Shown: positions 28,401 to 35,610 of the stretch, piece after piece | How the letters are laid out: every line of letters starts with the position of its first letter | Numbering within the stretch: the first letter of the stretch is position 1 | NCBI GenBank assembly: GCA_903834925.1 | Contig: CAILLA010000225.1 | Coordinates: 1 to 64,000, forward strand | Length of the DNA: 64,000 nucleotides | Source of the DNA: an uncultured Schlesneria sp. | GTDB taxonomy: Bacteria; Planctomycetota; Planctomycetia; Planctomycetales; Planctomycetaceae | Direction of reading: 5' to 3' | Notes under the pieces: generated by a model | Told to the model about the DNA's origin: nothing | Database searches by the model: none | What the model saw: the letters and a program-made list of their open reading frames with translations, nothing else | Position numbers and translations under genes: made by a program

Positions 28401-29439
28401 AGCAAATACCGCTGAGCTGGCACTGGAACAAGCTGCCGCCGATCTTGGTGCAAAGGAACAAGAGATCCGGCGTGATCAGGCGATTGCAGAATCGGTCGCG
28501 AATCTCGCCCAGGGACAGCAGTCCGCCGCCGATATGATTGCCAAACAAGCGGCGCAACTTGAAAACATGGCCACCGGTACTTCGGACAGCGCTTCGGATG
28601 CTGACCAGGAATCTGCTCAACTATTGAGTGATGCACAACAGCAGTTTGCGGATTCGCAACGAGCAACCGGCCAGGGAGCGGTGGAATTAAGTGGGCAGAC
28701 CGAAGTTGCGAATCCACCATTGCGCGAGGCATTGGAATTGGCGTCCAAGCTTCCTGCAATCGAACTTCCCAATGGTATGCTGGCTGAAGCGATGCTGCCA
28801 GAAGGTCCACTTGTTCCAGCCGATGGTCAACTGGCCGCCGATGGCCAGCCAGTTTCCGGGGACGATCAGCCGACAGGAGACGCACAGTCATTAACAGCAC
28901 AAGCCGACTCCAAGGTTCCAGGACAGCCGCAGACAGGGAATCCTGCAAACAAAAATCCAGCAAACCTCGGAACTGGTTTCGTCCCCAATTCCCCTCAATT
29001 GACCGCCGAAATGATGGCAGGATCGAAGGCTCAGCTGGCTGCACAGAAAGCGCTCGGTCAACAACTGCCTCTTTCTCAACAATCCAAAGAAAAGAAGTTG
29101 CCGATGGCACAAGACGCCGACGTCGATCAGGGGAAACCGATTGCGAGTGAGCATGCCGACTCTTCAAAACTGACAAAGAAAGAGGGTACGGCGACGACGA
29201 ATCAGAAGGTCAAAGATGGTGCCATCGAAAAGCTGCCAGAAGGAACCGACGCTTTGGCAAAGTCGTCGAACAAGGGACGCGAGAAGGAAGAAAACACATC
29301 GGCTCGGCAATTAAAGGAAGAAGCCTGGTTCGCCAAGCTTCCGCCAGAATTGCGAAAGTCAATTCGGGCCGGTGTCGGTCAAAAGCCACCTCGTGCGTAT
29401 GAAGAACGACTGAAGAATTACTTTCAAAGTGTGGACTGA
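25492..29439 (+). CDS. 1315-residue Ala/Gln/Lys-rich coiled-coil exported protein
   Basis: AAGGAG at 25479-25484 sets the start at 25492. A hydrophobic signal (VVICALIVFFNGGQFLVAQ) opens the protein. Residues ~30-330 look like regular long helices (heptad-like, Leu/Arg/Glu rich). Residues ~330-1080 are extremely rich in Ala with Lys, Glu, Gln and Asp, and contain repeated AAAEKA/ADQAKA-style units, predicting long coiled coils without a globular domain. A Pro/Gly/Gln-rich region follows. The protein ends in a distinct conserved-looking tail, WFAKLPPELRKSIRAG, then PPRAYEERLKNYFQSVD. It lies in the middle of the MoxR/VWA operon. A structural or scaffold role in the envelope is inference. The GC-rich coding strand produces long false frames on the opposite strand. 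Confidence 0.85.
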   Translation: MSTIQWRQVVICALIVFFNGGQFLVAQVLEPEALQRKQEDQQRARTLTRDLLGGVLDVQLRQLDENGLSDQEIYRDIKLMRRNLNHLVETEMSKVVDLLAEAQRLPVDKREAAFVEARQQIRTVVRQLAVERQNLLKRLKIAELAEQVRRLIRQQTVVQTATKGLPTETQARQEALTLKTIEDQRDVKELFLHLVDTMVDMKSWSGLLAMASADGLRILKAAEVGKHFDGAGRQLQAVKYTAAYDEQELVIKGLRELLKVIERTQGALNTEHMASIDRIRALIDRQKQLREETKSLTDNQRPSAEMVERQSDLQKEIAKLTEGVRDNAKADSHIQQAEAAALDAATNLLDSKLEQAMADQGRVLGNLAALELALKDQAKQQTRDKSANELANAVKALHEAKAMVLEAQKKQDSAESKAETDAQSAAPETKQVAEIAQAAMDKFELPAAVENALGETAQSANEATKNLETAAAEKATAVEEKALKKSGDALDRTMATIDAALADAQRQESAVKIGELARAAEVLERAAAEERAIAKEATSLSQADQAAGAEASDKAKDLAERQQDVKAIAEKAAEALAQTAPAAAKDATEGAAKAKQSEADLHSVAENRGADIKTAATQAAAAAMESSQKLTDAAKEIRKEIVATAKDLAARTSAQAERIADARAAVEKAIDDLPSQDKVAQLEAAKDQLGNAMQEQAKAAGKPEAAIAMELVEQIANSLDAQDAASAAATAAESGLGSELKATTKQEEVAEKAHAAAATAAKRPQAQAAKAQGKQDPLAQALNEAQQAAAQAAKQTLDGDQSSADASRNAAEAALKQALTLAEAEATAATEAPSSAPLDQQAQAKATAATKGAEMLAAKVSAEAGADINPASMATDAAEQTLSSNSEQAPAAQAKAVDELKKAGKKLDAAIQKAAADQGKALVQQSKENTMLADRIAGIDPAAADAIDAAATAAQVGADAQDSPRQMAEAANTAELALEQAAADLGAKEQEIRRDQAIAESVANLAQGQQSAADMIAKQAAQLENMATGTSDSASDADQESAQLLSDAQQQFADSQRATGQGAVELSGQTEVANPPLREALELASKLPAIELPNGMLAEAMLPEGPLVPADGQLAADGQPVSGDDQPTGDAQSLTAQADSKVPGQPQTGNPANKNPANLGTGFVPNSPQLTAEMMAGSKAQLAAQKALGQQLPLSQQSKEKKLPMAQDADVDQGKPIASEHADSSKLTKKEGTATTNQKVKDGAIEKLPEGTDALAKSSNKGREKEENTSARQLKEEAWFAKLPPELRKSIRAGVGQKPPRAYEERLKNYFQSVD

Positions 29440-29500
29440 ATCTCCTGGTTAACGAAGCAGTCCTTCACTGATCCTCAACTCAAGCATCAAGAACGAAAAC

Positions 29501-30529
29501 ATGACAACGGAAAATCTTGCTCCTGATGAAGTGGCCGCCGTCCAAAAATGTGAAGGGGCTTACAACACACTCAAGGACGAACTGGCGAAAGTCATCGTCG
29601 GTCAGAACGAAGTGATCGAACAGGTCCTGATCGCGATCTTTGCTCGCGGACATGCGTTGCTCGAAGGGGTCCCCGGCCTGGCCAAGACTTTGCTGGTCAG
29701 TTCGCTGGCGCAGGCACTGCACCTGTCATTCAAACGAATTCAATTTACTCCGGACCTGATGCCGAGTGACGTCACAGGAACCGACGTCATTCAAGAGAAC
29801 ATCGAAACCCACAATCGGGAATACAAATTCCTACCCGGCCCATTGTTCGCCAACATGATTCTTGCGGACGAAATCAACCGGACTCCGCCGAAAACTCAAG
29901 CCGCCATGCTTGAGGCCATGCAAGAACGGCAAGTTTCTGCAGGCGGCAAAATTCACAAGTTGCCCGACCCGTTCTTCGTGCTGGCGACACAAAACCCCCT
30001 GGAACAAGAAGGAACGTATCCCCTTCCAGAAGCCCAGCTCGATCGATTCTTACTGCATATTCGAGTCGACTATCCGTCGGCGGCAGACGAATGGGAAGTG
30101 GCACGACGAGTGACTTCAGGTCAAATGGGTGAGATTCGAGCAGTACTCTCCGGTGATGACATCATCGGATACCAGAAGCTAGTTCATAGAGTTCCCGTAA
30201 GTGATCAGGTCCTCGGTTATGCGCACGCACTGGTCCGATCGTCACGGCCAGGCGCGATTGAAGCGCCAGACTTCGTCAACAAGTGGGTCAATTGGGGTGC
30301 AGGACCTCGTGGTGTGCTGACTCTCGTGACGTGTGCGAAGGCCCGAGCGATTTTGTACGGCCGTTACCACGCAACAATCGGCGACGTTCAGGCTGTTGCA
30401 AAGGGAGCGCTACGACATCGAATTGCTCCGAACTACGCCGCTCAAGCCGCCGATGTCAACAGCGAGAAGTTGATTGGAATGCTGATGGAGAAAACACCTG
30501 CCGACAAGAAATATGTGCAGCCGGCGTAG
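29501..30529 (+). CDS. MoxR-family AAA+ ATPase (module 1)
   Basis: The 342-residue product carries Walker A EGVPGLAKT (about residues 64-72), Walker B ILADEINRTPPKTQAAMLEAMQE and sensor 1 FVLATQNPLEQEGTYPLPEAQLDRF. All are hallmarks of the MoxR branch (AAA_3 plus AAA lid). MoxR ATPases act as chaperone-like machines on VWA/DUF58 partners, for example in metal-centre insertion or envelope stress. The adjacent DUF58 and VWA genes supply exactly those partners. It lies 62 bp after the coiled-coil gene and 113 bp before DUF58. It is paralogous to the ATPase at 37128-38075. Confidence 0.92.
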   Translation: MTTENLAPDEVAAVQKCEGAYNTLKDELAKVIVGQNEVIEQVLIAIFARGHALLEGVPGLAKTLLVSSLAQALHLSFKRIQFTPDLMPSDVTGTDVIQENIETHNREYKFLPGPLFANMILADEINRTPPKTQAAMLEAMQERQVSAGGKIHKLPDPFFVLATQNPLEQEGTYPLPEAQLDRFLLHIRVDYPSAADEWEVARRVTSGQMGEIRAVLSGDDIIGYQKLVHRVPVSDQVLGYAHALVRSSRPGAIEAPDFVNKWVNWGAGPRGVLTLVTCAKARAILYGRYHATIGDVQAVAKGALRHRIAPNYAAQAADVNSEKLIGMLMEKTPADKKYVQPA

Positions 30530-30642
30530 TAGCGACGCAGGCACACGTCACCCCATCCTCGAACCAACTGGACGAGGCCAGGGAATCCCACAACGCGCAA
30601 GCGACTCCGCTATTCTAATCCCATCATGGACGCGAATTAAAA

Positions 30643-31545
30643 ATGACGAGTGTGCTTTCGAGGTATTTGAATCCTGAGGTTCTTAGCCGGGTTGCTGACC
30701 GGCCTGTGGAACCGCGCGGCCTGGTCGTTGGCAATCTGGCGGGCGCTCACAAGTCACCGCTCAGTGGGTTTGCCGTCGAGTTTGCCGGGCATCGTGACTA
30801 CATCGTTGGTGACGATCCGCGACACATTGACTGGCGGCTGTATTACAAGCGTGACCGGCTTTCGATTAAACAGTACGAGATGGAGACCAACTTTGTCTGT
30901 CATCTCCTGCTGGATGTCAGCGCGTCGATGCGCTATGGAGACGATGCTCAGCAGAAATTGACGTATGCAGCCCAGGCTGCGACGACGTTGGGTTATTCGA
31001 TTGTCAAGCAAAACGACAAAGTCTCGTTGGCGACATTCGACGATAAGGTTCGCGGATACGTACCCCCGGGAAATTCACTCGCACAAATTCATCGGATGAC
31101 GCATCATCTCGATGAGATTGCTCCGGTCGAGAAAACGAAGATGTCCGAATGCCTGACTGATTTGATCGGTCGAATGGGCCGTCGCGAAATCGTCATGATT
31201 TTCAGTGATTTTTTTACGGACCTTGAGTCGCTTGAGTCAGCCCTTCAGCGGATGAAGTACAATCGTCATGAAATCGTCCTGTTCCATGTTCTGCATCATC
31301 ACGAGCGAACGTTTCAGTTCGAAGGGATGGTCAAATTTCTTGGTCTGGAAGAGGTCAGTGAATATTTGACTCAGACGGAAGATATTCGTCAGGGGTATCT
31401 CGAAGCGATGCGTCGGTATGAAACCGCCTTCGACGAACTCTGTCGCCGGAATGCCATCGAACGCGTTTCGGTGGACACCAGCCACAATTTGGGCGACGAT
31501 CTCGTCGAATACCTCAACCAGCGAACACGCGTTCGCGTCCGTTGA
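30643..31545 (+). CDS. DUF58 domain protein (module 1)
   Basis: The 300-residue soluble protein contains the DUF58 signature GDDPRHIDWRLYYKRDRLSIKQYEME near residue 65. A VWA-like fold follows, with the metal site in LLLDVSASMRYGD and a second strand EIVMIFSDFFTDLES. It has no membrane helix, unlike the DUF58 protein of module 2. DUF58 proteins are standard partners of MoxR ATPases. It ends the long co-directional run that starts at 17173 or 18430. Confidence 0.9.
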   Translation: MTSVLSRYLNPEVLSRVADRPVEPRGLVVGNLAGAHKSPLSGFAVEFAGHRDYIVGDDPRHIDWRLYYKRDRLSIKQYEMETNFVCHLLLDVSASMRYGDDAQQKLTYAAQAATTLGYSIVKQNDKVSLATFDDKVRGYVPPGNSLAQIHRMTHHLDEIAPVEKTKMSECLTDLIGRMGRREIVMIFSDFFTDLESLESALQRMKYNRHEIVLFHVLHHHERTFQFEGMVKFLGLEEVSEYLTQTEDIRQGYLEAMRRYETAFDELCRRNAIERVSVDTSHNLGDDLVEYLNQRTRVRVR

Positions 31546-31627
31546 CGCGGACCAAATAAGGCTGAGATAGTTCCCGTTTCGCTGTCATCGACGTATCTGT
31601 GATAATCAACCAACGCAGTGATCTTAC

Positions 31628-32647
31628 ATGAACGATTCAAAACCAAGGCTTCTGGTTTCTTCTGGCGAATTCTGTTATCGGCCAATTGCTGATTGGGCGA
31701 AATGGCCAGGCGACTGGAACGTCGAAGAAGTGACCGCAGTCGCTACGGACTCGAAAGACCGCGTCTACGTCTTCAATCGTGGCGATCATCCAGTCGCCGT
31801 TTTCGATCCTGATGGGACGTTGTTGTTTGCCTGGGGAGAAGGGCTGTTCAATCGCCCCCACGGGATCTGGATCGGGCCGGACGACTCTGTCTATTGCACA
31901 GATGACCTTGATCATACCGTCCACAAATTTACTCCCGAAGGAAAGTTGCTTTTAAGCTTGGGAAAAAGTGGTTCTCCTTCGGACACCGGGGCGACGTCGA
32001 TCGACTATCGGACAATCCGTTATGCAGGACCCCCATTTCATTTTCCCACAAACCTGGCACTGGCTCCCAGCGGCGACATGTATATCTCCGATGGATATGG
32101 AAACGCTCGGATTCACAAGTTCTCGTCGGATGGGACGCTGCAATTCTCGTGGGGTGAACCCGGTTCCGGACCGGGACAGTTTCATGTTCCCCATGGAATC
32201 GCGGTCGACAAAAATGGAACGGTCTATGTATCAGACCGTGAAAACAGTCGACTGCAACTGTTCTCGCCCGAAGGGAAATTTCTCACGGAATGGACGGACA
32301 TCGCTCGTCCCTGTGAAATGGTGATCGACGATGCAGGCCGCGTCTATGTGGCCGAGTTGGGTTATCGAGCGGGAATGTGGCCGGGAACGACAGCGCCGTC
32401 ACCGGACTCGACGGGGGGGCGTGTCAGTATCTTCGATTCCACAGGAAAGTTGCTCGCCCGATTTGGCGGTGGCCAACGACCGTGTGAACCAGGAGATTTC
32501 TTTGCCCCGCATGACATCTGGTTAGACTCGAAGGGGAGTCTCTACATTTCCGAGGTCGTCTGGTCGGCGAACGCGCGTCGTCTTCCCGAAGTCGGCCGTT
32601 ATCACACATTACAAAAATTTGAACGAATTTCAGGAATAAAAGAATGA
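31628..32647 (+). CDS. NHL-repeat beta-propeller protein
   Basis: The 339-residue product is a six-bladed propeller built of NHL repeats (YVFNRGDHPVAVFDPDGTLLFAWG, YISDGYGNARIHKFSSDG, YVSDRENSRLQLFSPEGKFL, YISEV). The closest style is that of peptidyl-alpha-hydroxyglycine alpha-amidating lyase-like proteins. No signal peptide is visible, so it may be cytoplasmic. The following dehydrogenase starts inside its stop codon (ATGA at 32644-32647). Close coupling suggests the two proteins act together, perhaps on a common small molecule. That is inference; no substrate can be named. Confidence 0.83.
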   Translation: MNDSKPRLLVSSGEFCYRPIADWAKWPGDWNVEEVTAVATDSKDRVYVFNRGDHPVAVFDPDGTLLFAWGEGLFNRPHGIWIGPDDSVYCTDDLDHTVHKFTPEGKLLLSLGKSGSPSDTGATSIDYRTIRYAGPPFHFPTNLALAPSGDMYISDGYGNARIHKFSSDGTLQFSWGEPGSGPGQFHVPHGIAVDKNGTVYVSDRENSRLQLFSPEGKFLTEWTDIARPCEMVIDDAGRVYVAELGYRAGMWPGTTAPSPDSTGGRVSIFDSTGKLLARFGGGQRPCEPGDFFAPHDIWLDSKGSLYISEVVWSANARRLPEVGRYHTLQKFERISGIKE

Positions 32648-33729
32648 AGGCTTGGCGATTTTATGGTTTCAGCGACATGCGACTGGATGACATTCCTGAG
32701 CCCGTCTGCATCCCAGGACATGTCATTGTCGAGCCGCTGTGCGTGCAGCCGAGTGTGACCGAAGCACAACTTGCGTTCGGCATTCCGACGCTGGCCTACG
32801 ACCGCGTCAAAGCGCGTCTTGAAAAAGATGCTCCGATCCAACTTTTCGGGCACGAGTTCTGTGCCAAGATTGTCGAGATTGGTGCGGGTGTCACCGGCTA
32901 CCAGATTGGTGACCGAGTCGCCGCAAGGGCGAAGCTTCCCTGTGGCGATTGCTCACTGTGTCGAGCCGAAAAAAGTACTCTTTGCCGCCGAGGTCCCGTG
33001 ATTGGCTTTGATCAACCTGGCTGCTTTAGCGAGCGTGCGCTGCTTCCCGAAATCTCGCTGGTAAAGGTGGATGAACGAATCTCGAATAGTGTCGCCGCGT
33101 GCCTGCAATCATTGAGCGATAGTGTTGCAGCGGTCGAGACGGCTCAAATTCAGATCGCGGACACTGTTGTCATTTTCGGACAAGGGAGCATGGGCCTGGA
33201 GTGCCTGCAGATTGCACGCATTAGTGGTGCGGGCCAGATCATTACGGTCGATGTTCGCGATGAAGCCTGTGCGGTCTCGCGCGAGCTAGGTGCTGATCAC
33301 GCCTTGAACGCCAAGACCTGCGATGTCGTGGCGACGATACGCGAATTAACGGGTGGAAACGGAGCCGACGTTGTCTTCGAATGTGCAGGCGGAAGTCCAA
33401 AGCAAGGATTGGCCGGACATCAGACGTTGCTGGACGCTTTGAACTCCGTTCGTTCCGGTGGGAAGATTATCGGTGTCTCATGGTTTGGCGGACCTGTGAT
33501 GCTTCCAATCGACCTGTTCCGCGAACGAAGCCTGAGATACCTGTTTCCTGACATCAGCACGCGGGAACATCTCGGCCACACCGTCCAACTGGTGGCTTCG
33601 GGTCGAGTTCGACTCGAACCGACAATCCGCCACGTTCTCCACGGGATTGAGTCAGTACCGCAGGCGTTCGAAATCACGGCCAACAAGGGAAAATATCAGG
33701 CGATCAACCCGGCTCAAGTCGTCTTCTAA
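32644..33729 (+). CDS. zinc-dependent (MDR) dehydrogenase with altered catalytic-zinc site
   Basis: This is a 361-residue medium-chain dehydrogenase. The structural zinc loop is intact as Cys100, 103, 106 and 114 (CGDCSLCRAEKSTLC). The Rossmann domain has VVIFGQGSMGLECLQIARISG followed by VDVRDE, an acid that favours NAD. GHE is present at 69-71. Where the family has a catalytic-zinc Cys in a motif like GICGSD, this protein reads QPSVTEAQL, with Ser37 in the Cys position but the Thr39/Glu40 relay-like pair kept. The annotation as threonine/sorbitol-type dehydrogenase is therefore only approximate. It is translationally coupled to the NHL propeller. A convergent RDD gene follows after 6 bp. 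Confidence 0.82.
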   Translation: MKAWRFYGFSDMRLDDIPEPVCIPGHVIVEPLCVQPSVTEAQLAFGIPTLAYDRVKARLEKDAPIQLFGHEFCAKIVEIGAGVTGYQIGDRVAARAKLPCGDCSLCRAEKSTLCRRGPVIGFDQPGCFSERALLPEISLVKVDERISNSVAACLQSLSDSVAAVETAQIQIADTVVIFGQGSMGLECLQIARISGAGQIITVDVRDEACAVSRELGADHALNAKTCDVVATIRELTGGNGADVVFECAGGSPKQGLAGHQTLLDALNSVRSGGKIIGVSWFGGPVMLPIDLFRERSLRYLFPDISTREHLGHTVQLVASGRVRLEPTIRHVLHGIESVPQAFEITANKGKYQAINPAQVVF

Positions 33730-33735
33730 TTCAGC

Positions 33736-34563
33736 TCAGTGTAGATGGCGATCCTGACGTCGGTATTCGGCGGCGAGCAGGTCTTCGAGGAATTCCACGC
33801 GTTCGGTATCGAGCGGTTCATCGATTTGCATTTTCTTGCAAAGCGGTCCGACGATGCGATGGAGCAGATCATACTTCTGGTCCGTTGGCAATGTGTTCCA
33901 CCGATCCAGGATCCGCTCGACAACATCCACATCCTGATGAGACAGCTTGGACAGTTTCGCGTTGTCGAATCGGTAACGAGCCTCAGACGTCGGTCGGCTG
34001 GATAACTCTTCACGGACCTCGGCCAGTACTTCGGATTGATCGGTGACGACGATCGTTCCACCGACCATGTCACCAAATCGCTGTCCCCGTTGTGAAAGTA
34101 CAGGGATCATCCACAAGATTGGCAGGTGGTCGATCACTCGAAAGATATTTCTAATGAAAATACCGACAGCATCCAGTGCGAAACCATCCCCCTTGACGAC
34201 GCGAATTTGGCACATTCGCTTTCCGACCGTCTGTCCGCGCCAAAGTAACTCGCTCAGCCCGAAATAGAAGAAACTGCCAAGCCCCCAAATGACAATTCCA
34301 ATTCCAACGAAATAAGCCACAACCGTTTCAGGGTTGGTCGTCTTACCGTCTTCTTTTACTAACTTATCCATTGAACGGATCGCATCGCGAAAAGCTCCTT
34401 CAAACACCGCACCGATGATTATCAGCATGATGAACAGGAGAAATATCGCGAAATTCAGTATGATCTGATCAACGAACCAGGCGATAAACCGCGTCCCAAG
34501 CCCCGCCGGACGATATTCGATCTGGACGTTTTCCGGCGTTTCGTATTTGAGTGGGATCGACAT
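33736..34563 (-). CDS. RDD-family membrane protein
   Basis: The 275-residue protein contains an RDD domain in residues ~15-165. It opens with GLGTRFIAWFVDQIILNFAIFLLFI (the Arg/Asp pair), has a second helix around 80-100, and then GQTVGKRMCQIRVVKGDG, the conserved second half. The C-terminal ~110 residues are soluble and helical. GAGGTGAT precedes the ATG at 34563. RDD proteins are small integral membrane proteins of uncertain (perhaps transport) function. They often accompany SpoIIM and MoxR/DUF58 genes, exactly the neighbourhood here. It diverges from the SpoIIM gene with 36 bp between start codons. Confidence 0.87.
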   Translation of the reverse strand: MSIPLKYETPENVQIEYRPAGLGTRFIAWFVDQIILNFAIFLLFIMLIIIGAVFEGAFRDAIRSMDKLVKEDGKTTNPETVVAYFVGIGIVIWGLGSFFYFGLSELLWRGQTVGKRMCQIRVVKGDGFALDAVGIFIRNIFRVIDHLPILWMIPVLSQRGQRFGDMVGGTIVVTDQSEVLAEVREELSSRPTSEARYRFDNAKLSKLSHQDVDVVERILDRWNTLPTDQKYDLLHRIVGPLCKKMQIDEPLDTERVEFLEDLLAAEYRRQDRHLH

Positions 34564-34599
34564 TAATCACCTCGCGACAGATCTTTGGGATGGCAGAGT

Positions 34600-35610
34600 A
34601 TGAGCGGTTTCGTAACACGCAACAAGCCTGCTTGGGATGAGCTTGAACGTTTAGTGGATAAGGCAAAGAAGTCCACGAACACGATGACGCCGGAAGAACG
34701 GAGTCGCCTGGATGTCCTTTACCGCCGGACGACGATTCATCTGTCGCAGGTCGCGACGCGCACAAGCGACCGCCGACTGACGAGATATTTGAATGATCTC
34801 ACCGCAGCAGCTCATGGAATAATCTATCTTCCTCCGAAAAAATCACTCTTTGCAGGGATTGGTGGTCTGGTTGAGGCGTTTGCCCGGTCACTGGTACGTC
34901 ATGGTAAGGCCCACGCGATCTCAGCCGCACTGCTCTTGGGTGGGGCGTTACTTGCTTACTTTGCAGCGATGGCCGATCCGTTGGCGGCCTATGCGTTGTG
35001 GCCGCGTAGCGATCCACGACAACCGGGATCGACCCACGAACAATTACTGGAAGTTCTCAGGCACGGACGTGATCAAGGGGGTGGCGTCAAATTTCTTTTC
35101 GCCTCATTCCTGTTTGCACACAACTTGAAGGTCGGCCTGCTTTCCATGGCGACAGGAGTCCTGGCAGCAATCCCTACGACCCTGTTGATGATTTACAACG
35201 GCATGATTCTGGGAGTCTTTGTGGCGATCCATCAACGTGCCGGTATCGACGCCGAGTTATGGGCTTGGATTCTGCCTCATGGAATTACCGAAATTGGTGC
35301 CATCATCCTGTGTGGTGGAGCGGGATTGATGCTGGGTCAAGCCGTCGTTGCCCCCGGTTTATCGACCCGAACCGAAGCCTTGTATCGAGCGGGCCAAGAG
35401 ACCGGTATTACCTGCATGGGTGTTGCGGGAATGCTTTGCATCGCCGCCGTGATCGAAAGCTATCTGCGCCAAAGCCATCTTTCGACTTCGGCCCGCCTGA
35501 TATTCGCTGCGGGTTCAGCATTGTTTTGGACGTTGTTCATCGTCTACGGATTTCTTCGTGAACAATCCGCCAACCGACTTACGTCAGATTCCGTTGACGA
35601 AGTTCAATAA
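34600..35610 (+). CDS. SpoIIM-family (stage II sporulation protein M-like) membrane protein
   Basis: The ATG at 34600 gives 336 residues; a TTG five codons upstream is possible. After a soluble N-terminal helical region (~100 residues) come about five membrane helices. The SpoIIM core lies around residues 160-290 (FLFAHNLKVGLLSMATGVLAAIPTTLLMIYNGMILG, ILPHGITEIGAIILCGGAGLMLG). Planctomycetes do not make Bacillus-type endospores, and this family is widespread beside RDD, DUF58 and MoxR genes, so a general envelope role is more likely. Its 3' end overlaps the convergent DUF58 gene by 32 bp. Confidence 0.87.
   Translation: MSGFVTRNKPAWDELERLVDKAKKSTNTMTPEERSRLDVLYRRTTIHLSQVATRTSDRRLTRYLNDLTAAAHGIIYLPPKKSLFAGIGGLVEAFARSLVRHGKAHAISAALLLGGALLAYFAAMADPLAAYALWPRSDPRQPGSTHEQLLEVLRHGRDQGGGVKFLFASFLFAHNLKVGLLSMATGVLAAIPTTLLMIYNGMILGVFVAIHQRAGIDAELWAWILPHGITEIGAIILCGGAGLMLGQAVVAPGLSTRTEALYRAGQETGITCMGVAGMLCIAAVIESYLRQSHLSTSARLIFAAGSALFWTLFIVYGFLREQSANRLTSDSVDEVQ

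Noticed and set aside
26728-29176. Long frames (up to 360 codons) opposite or out of frame with the coiled-coil gene
   Set aside because: They are by-products of the Ala/Gln/Glu-rich codon pattern of the real gene; composition is Arg/Leu/Ser-rich without motifs.
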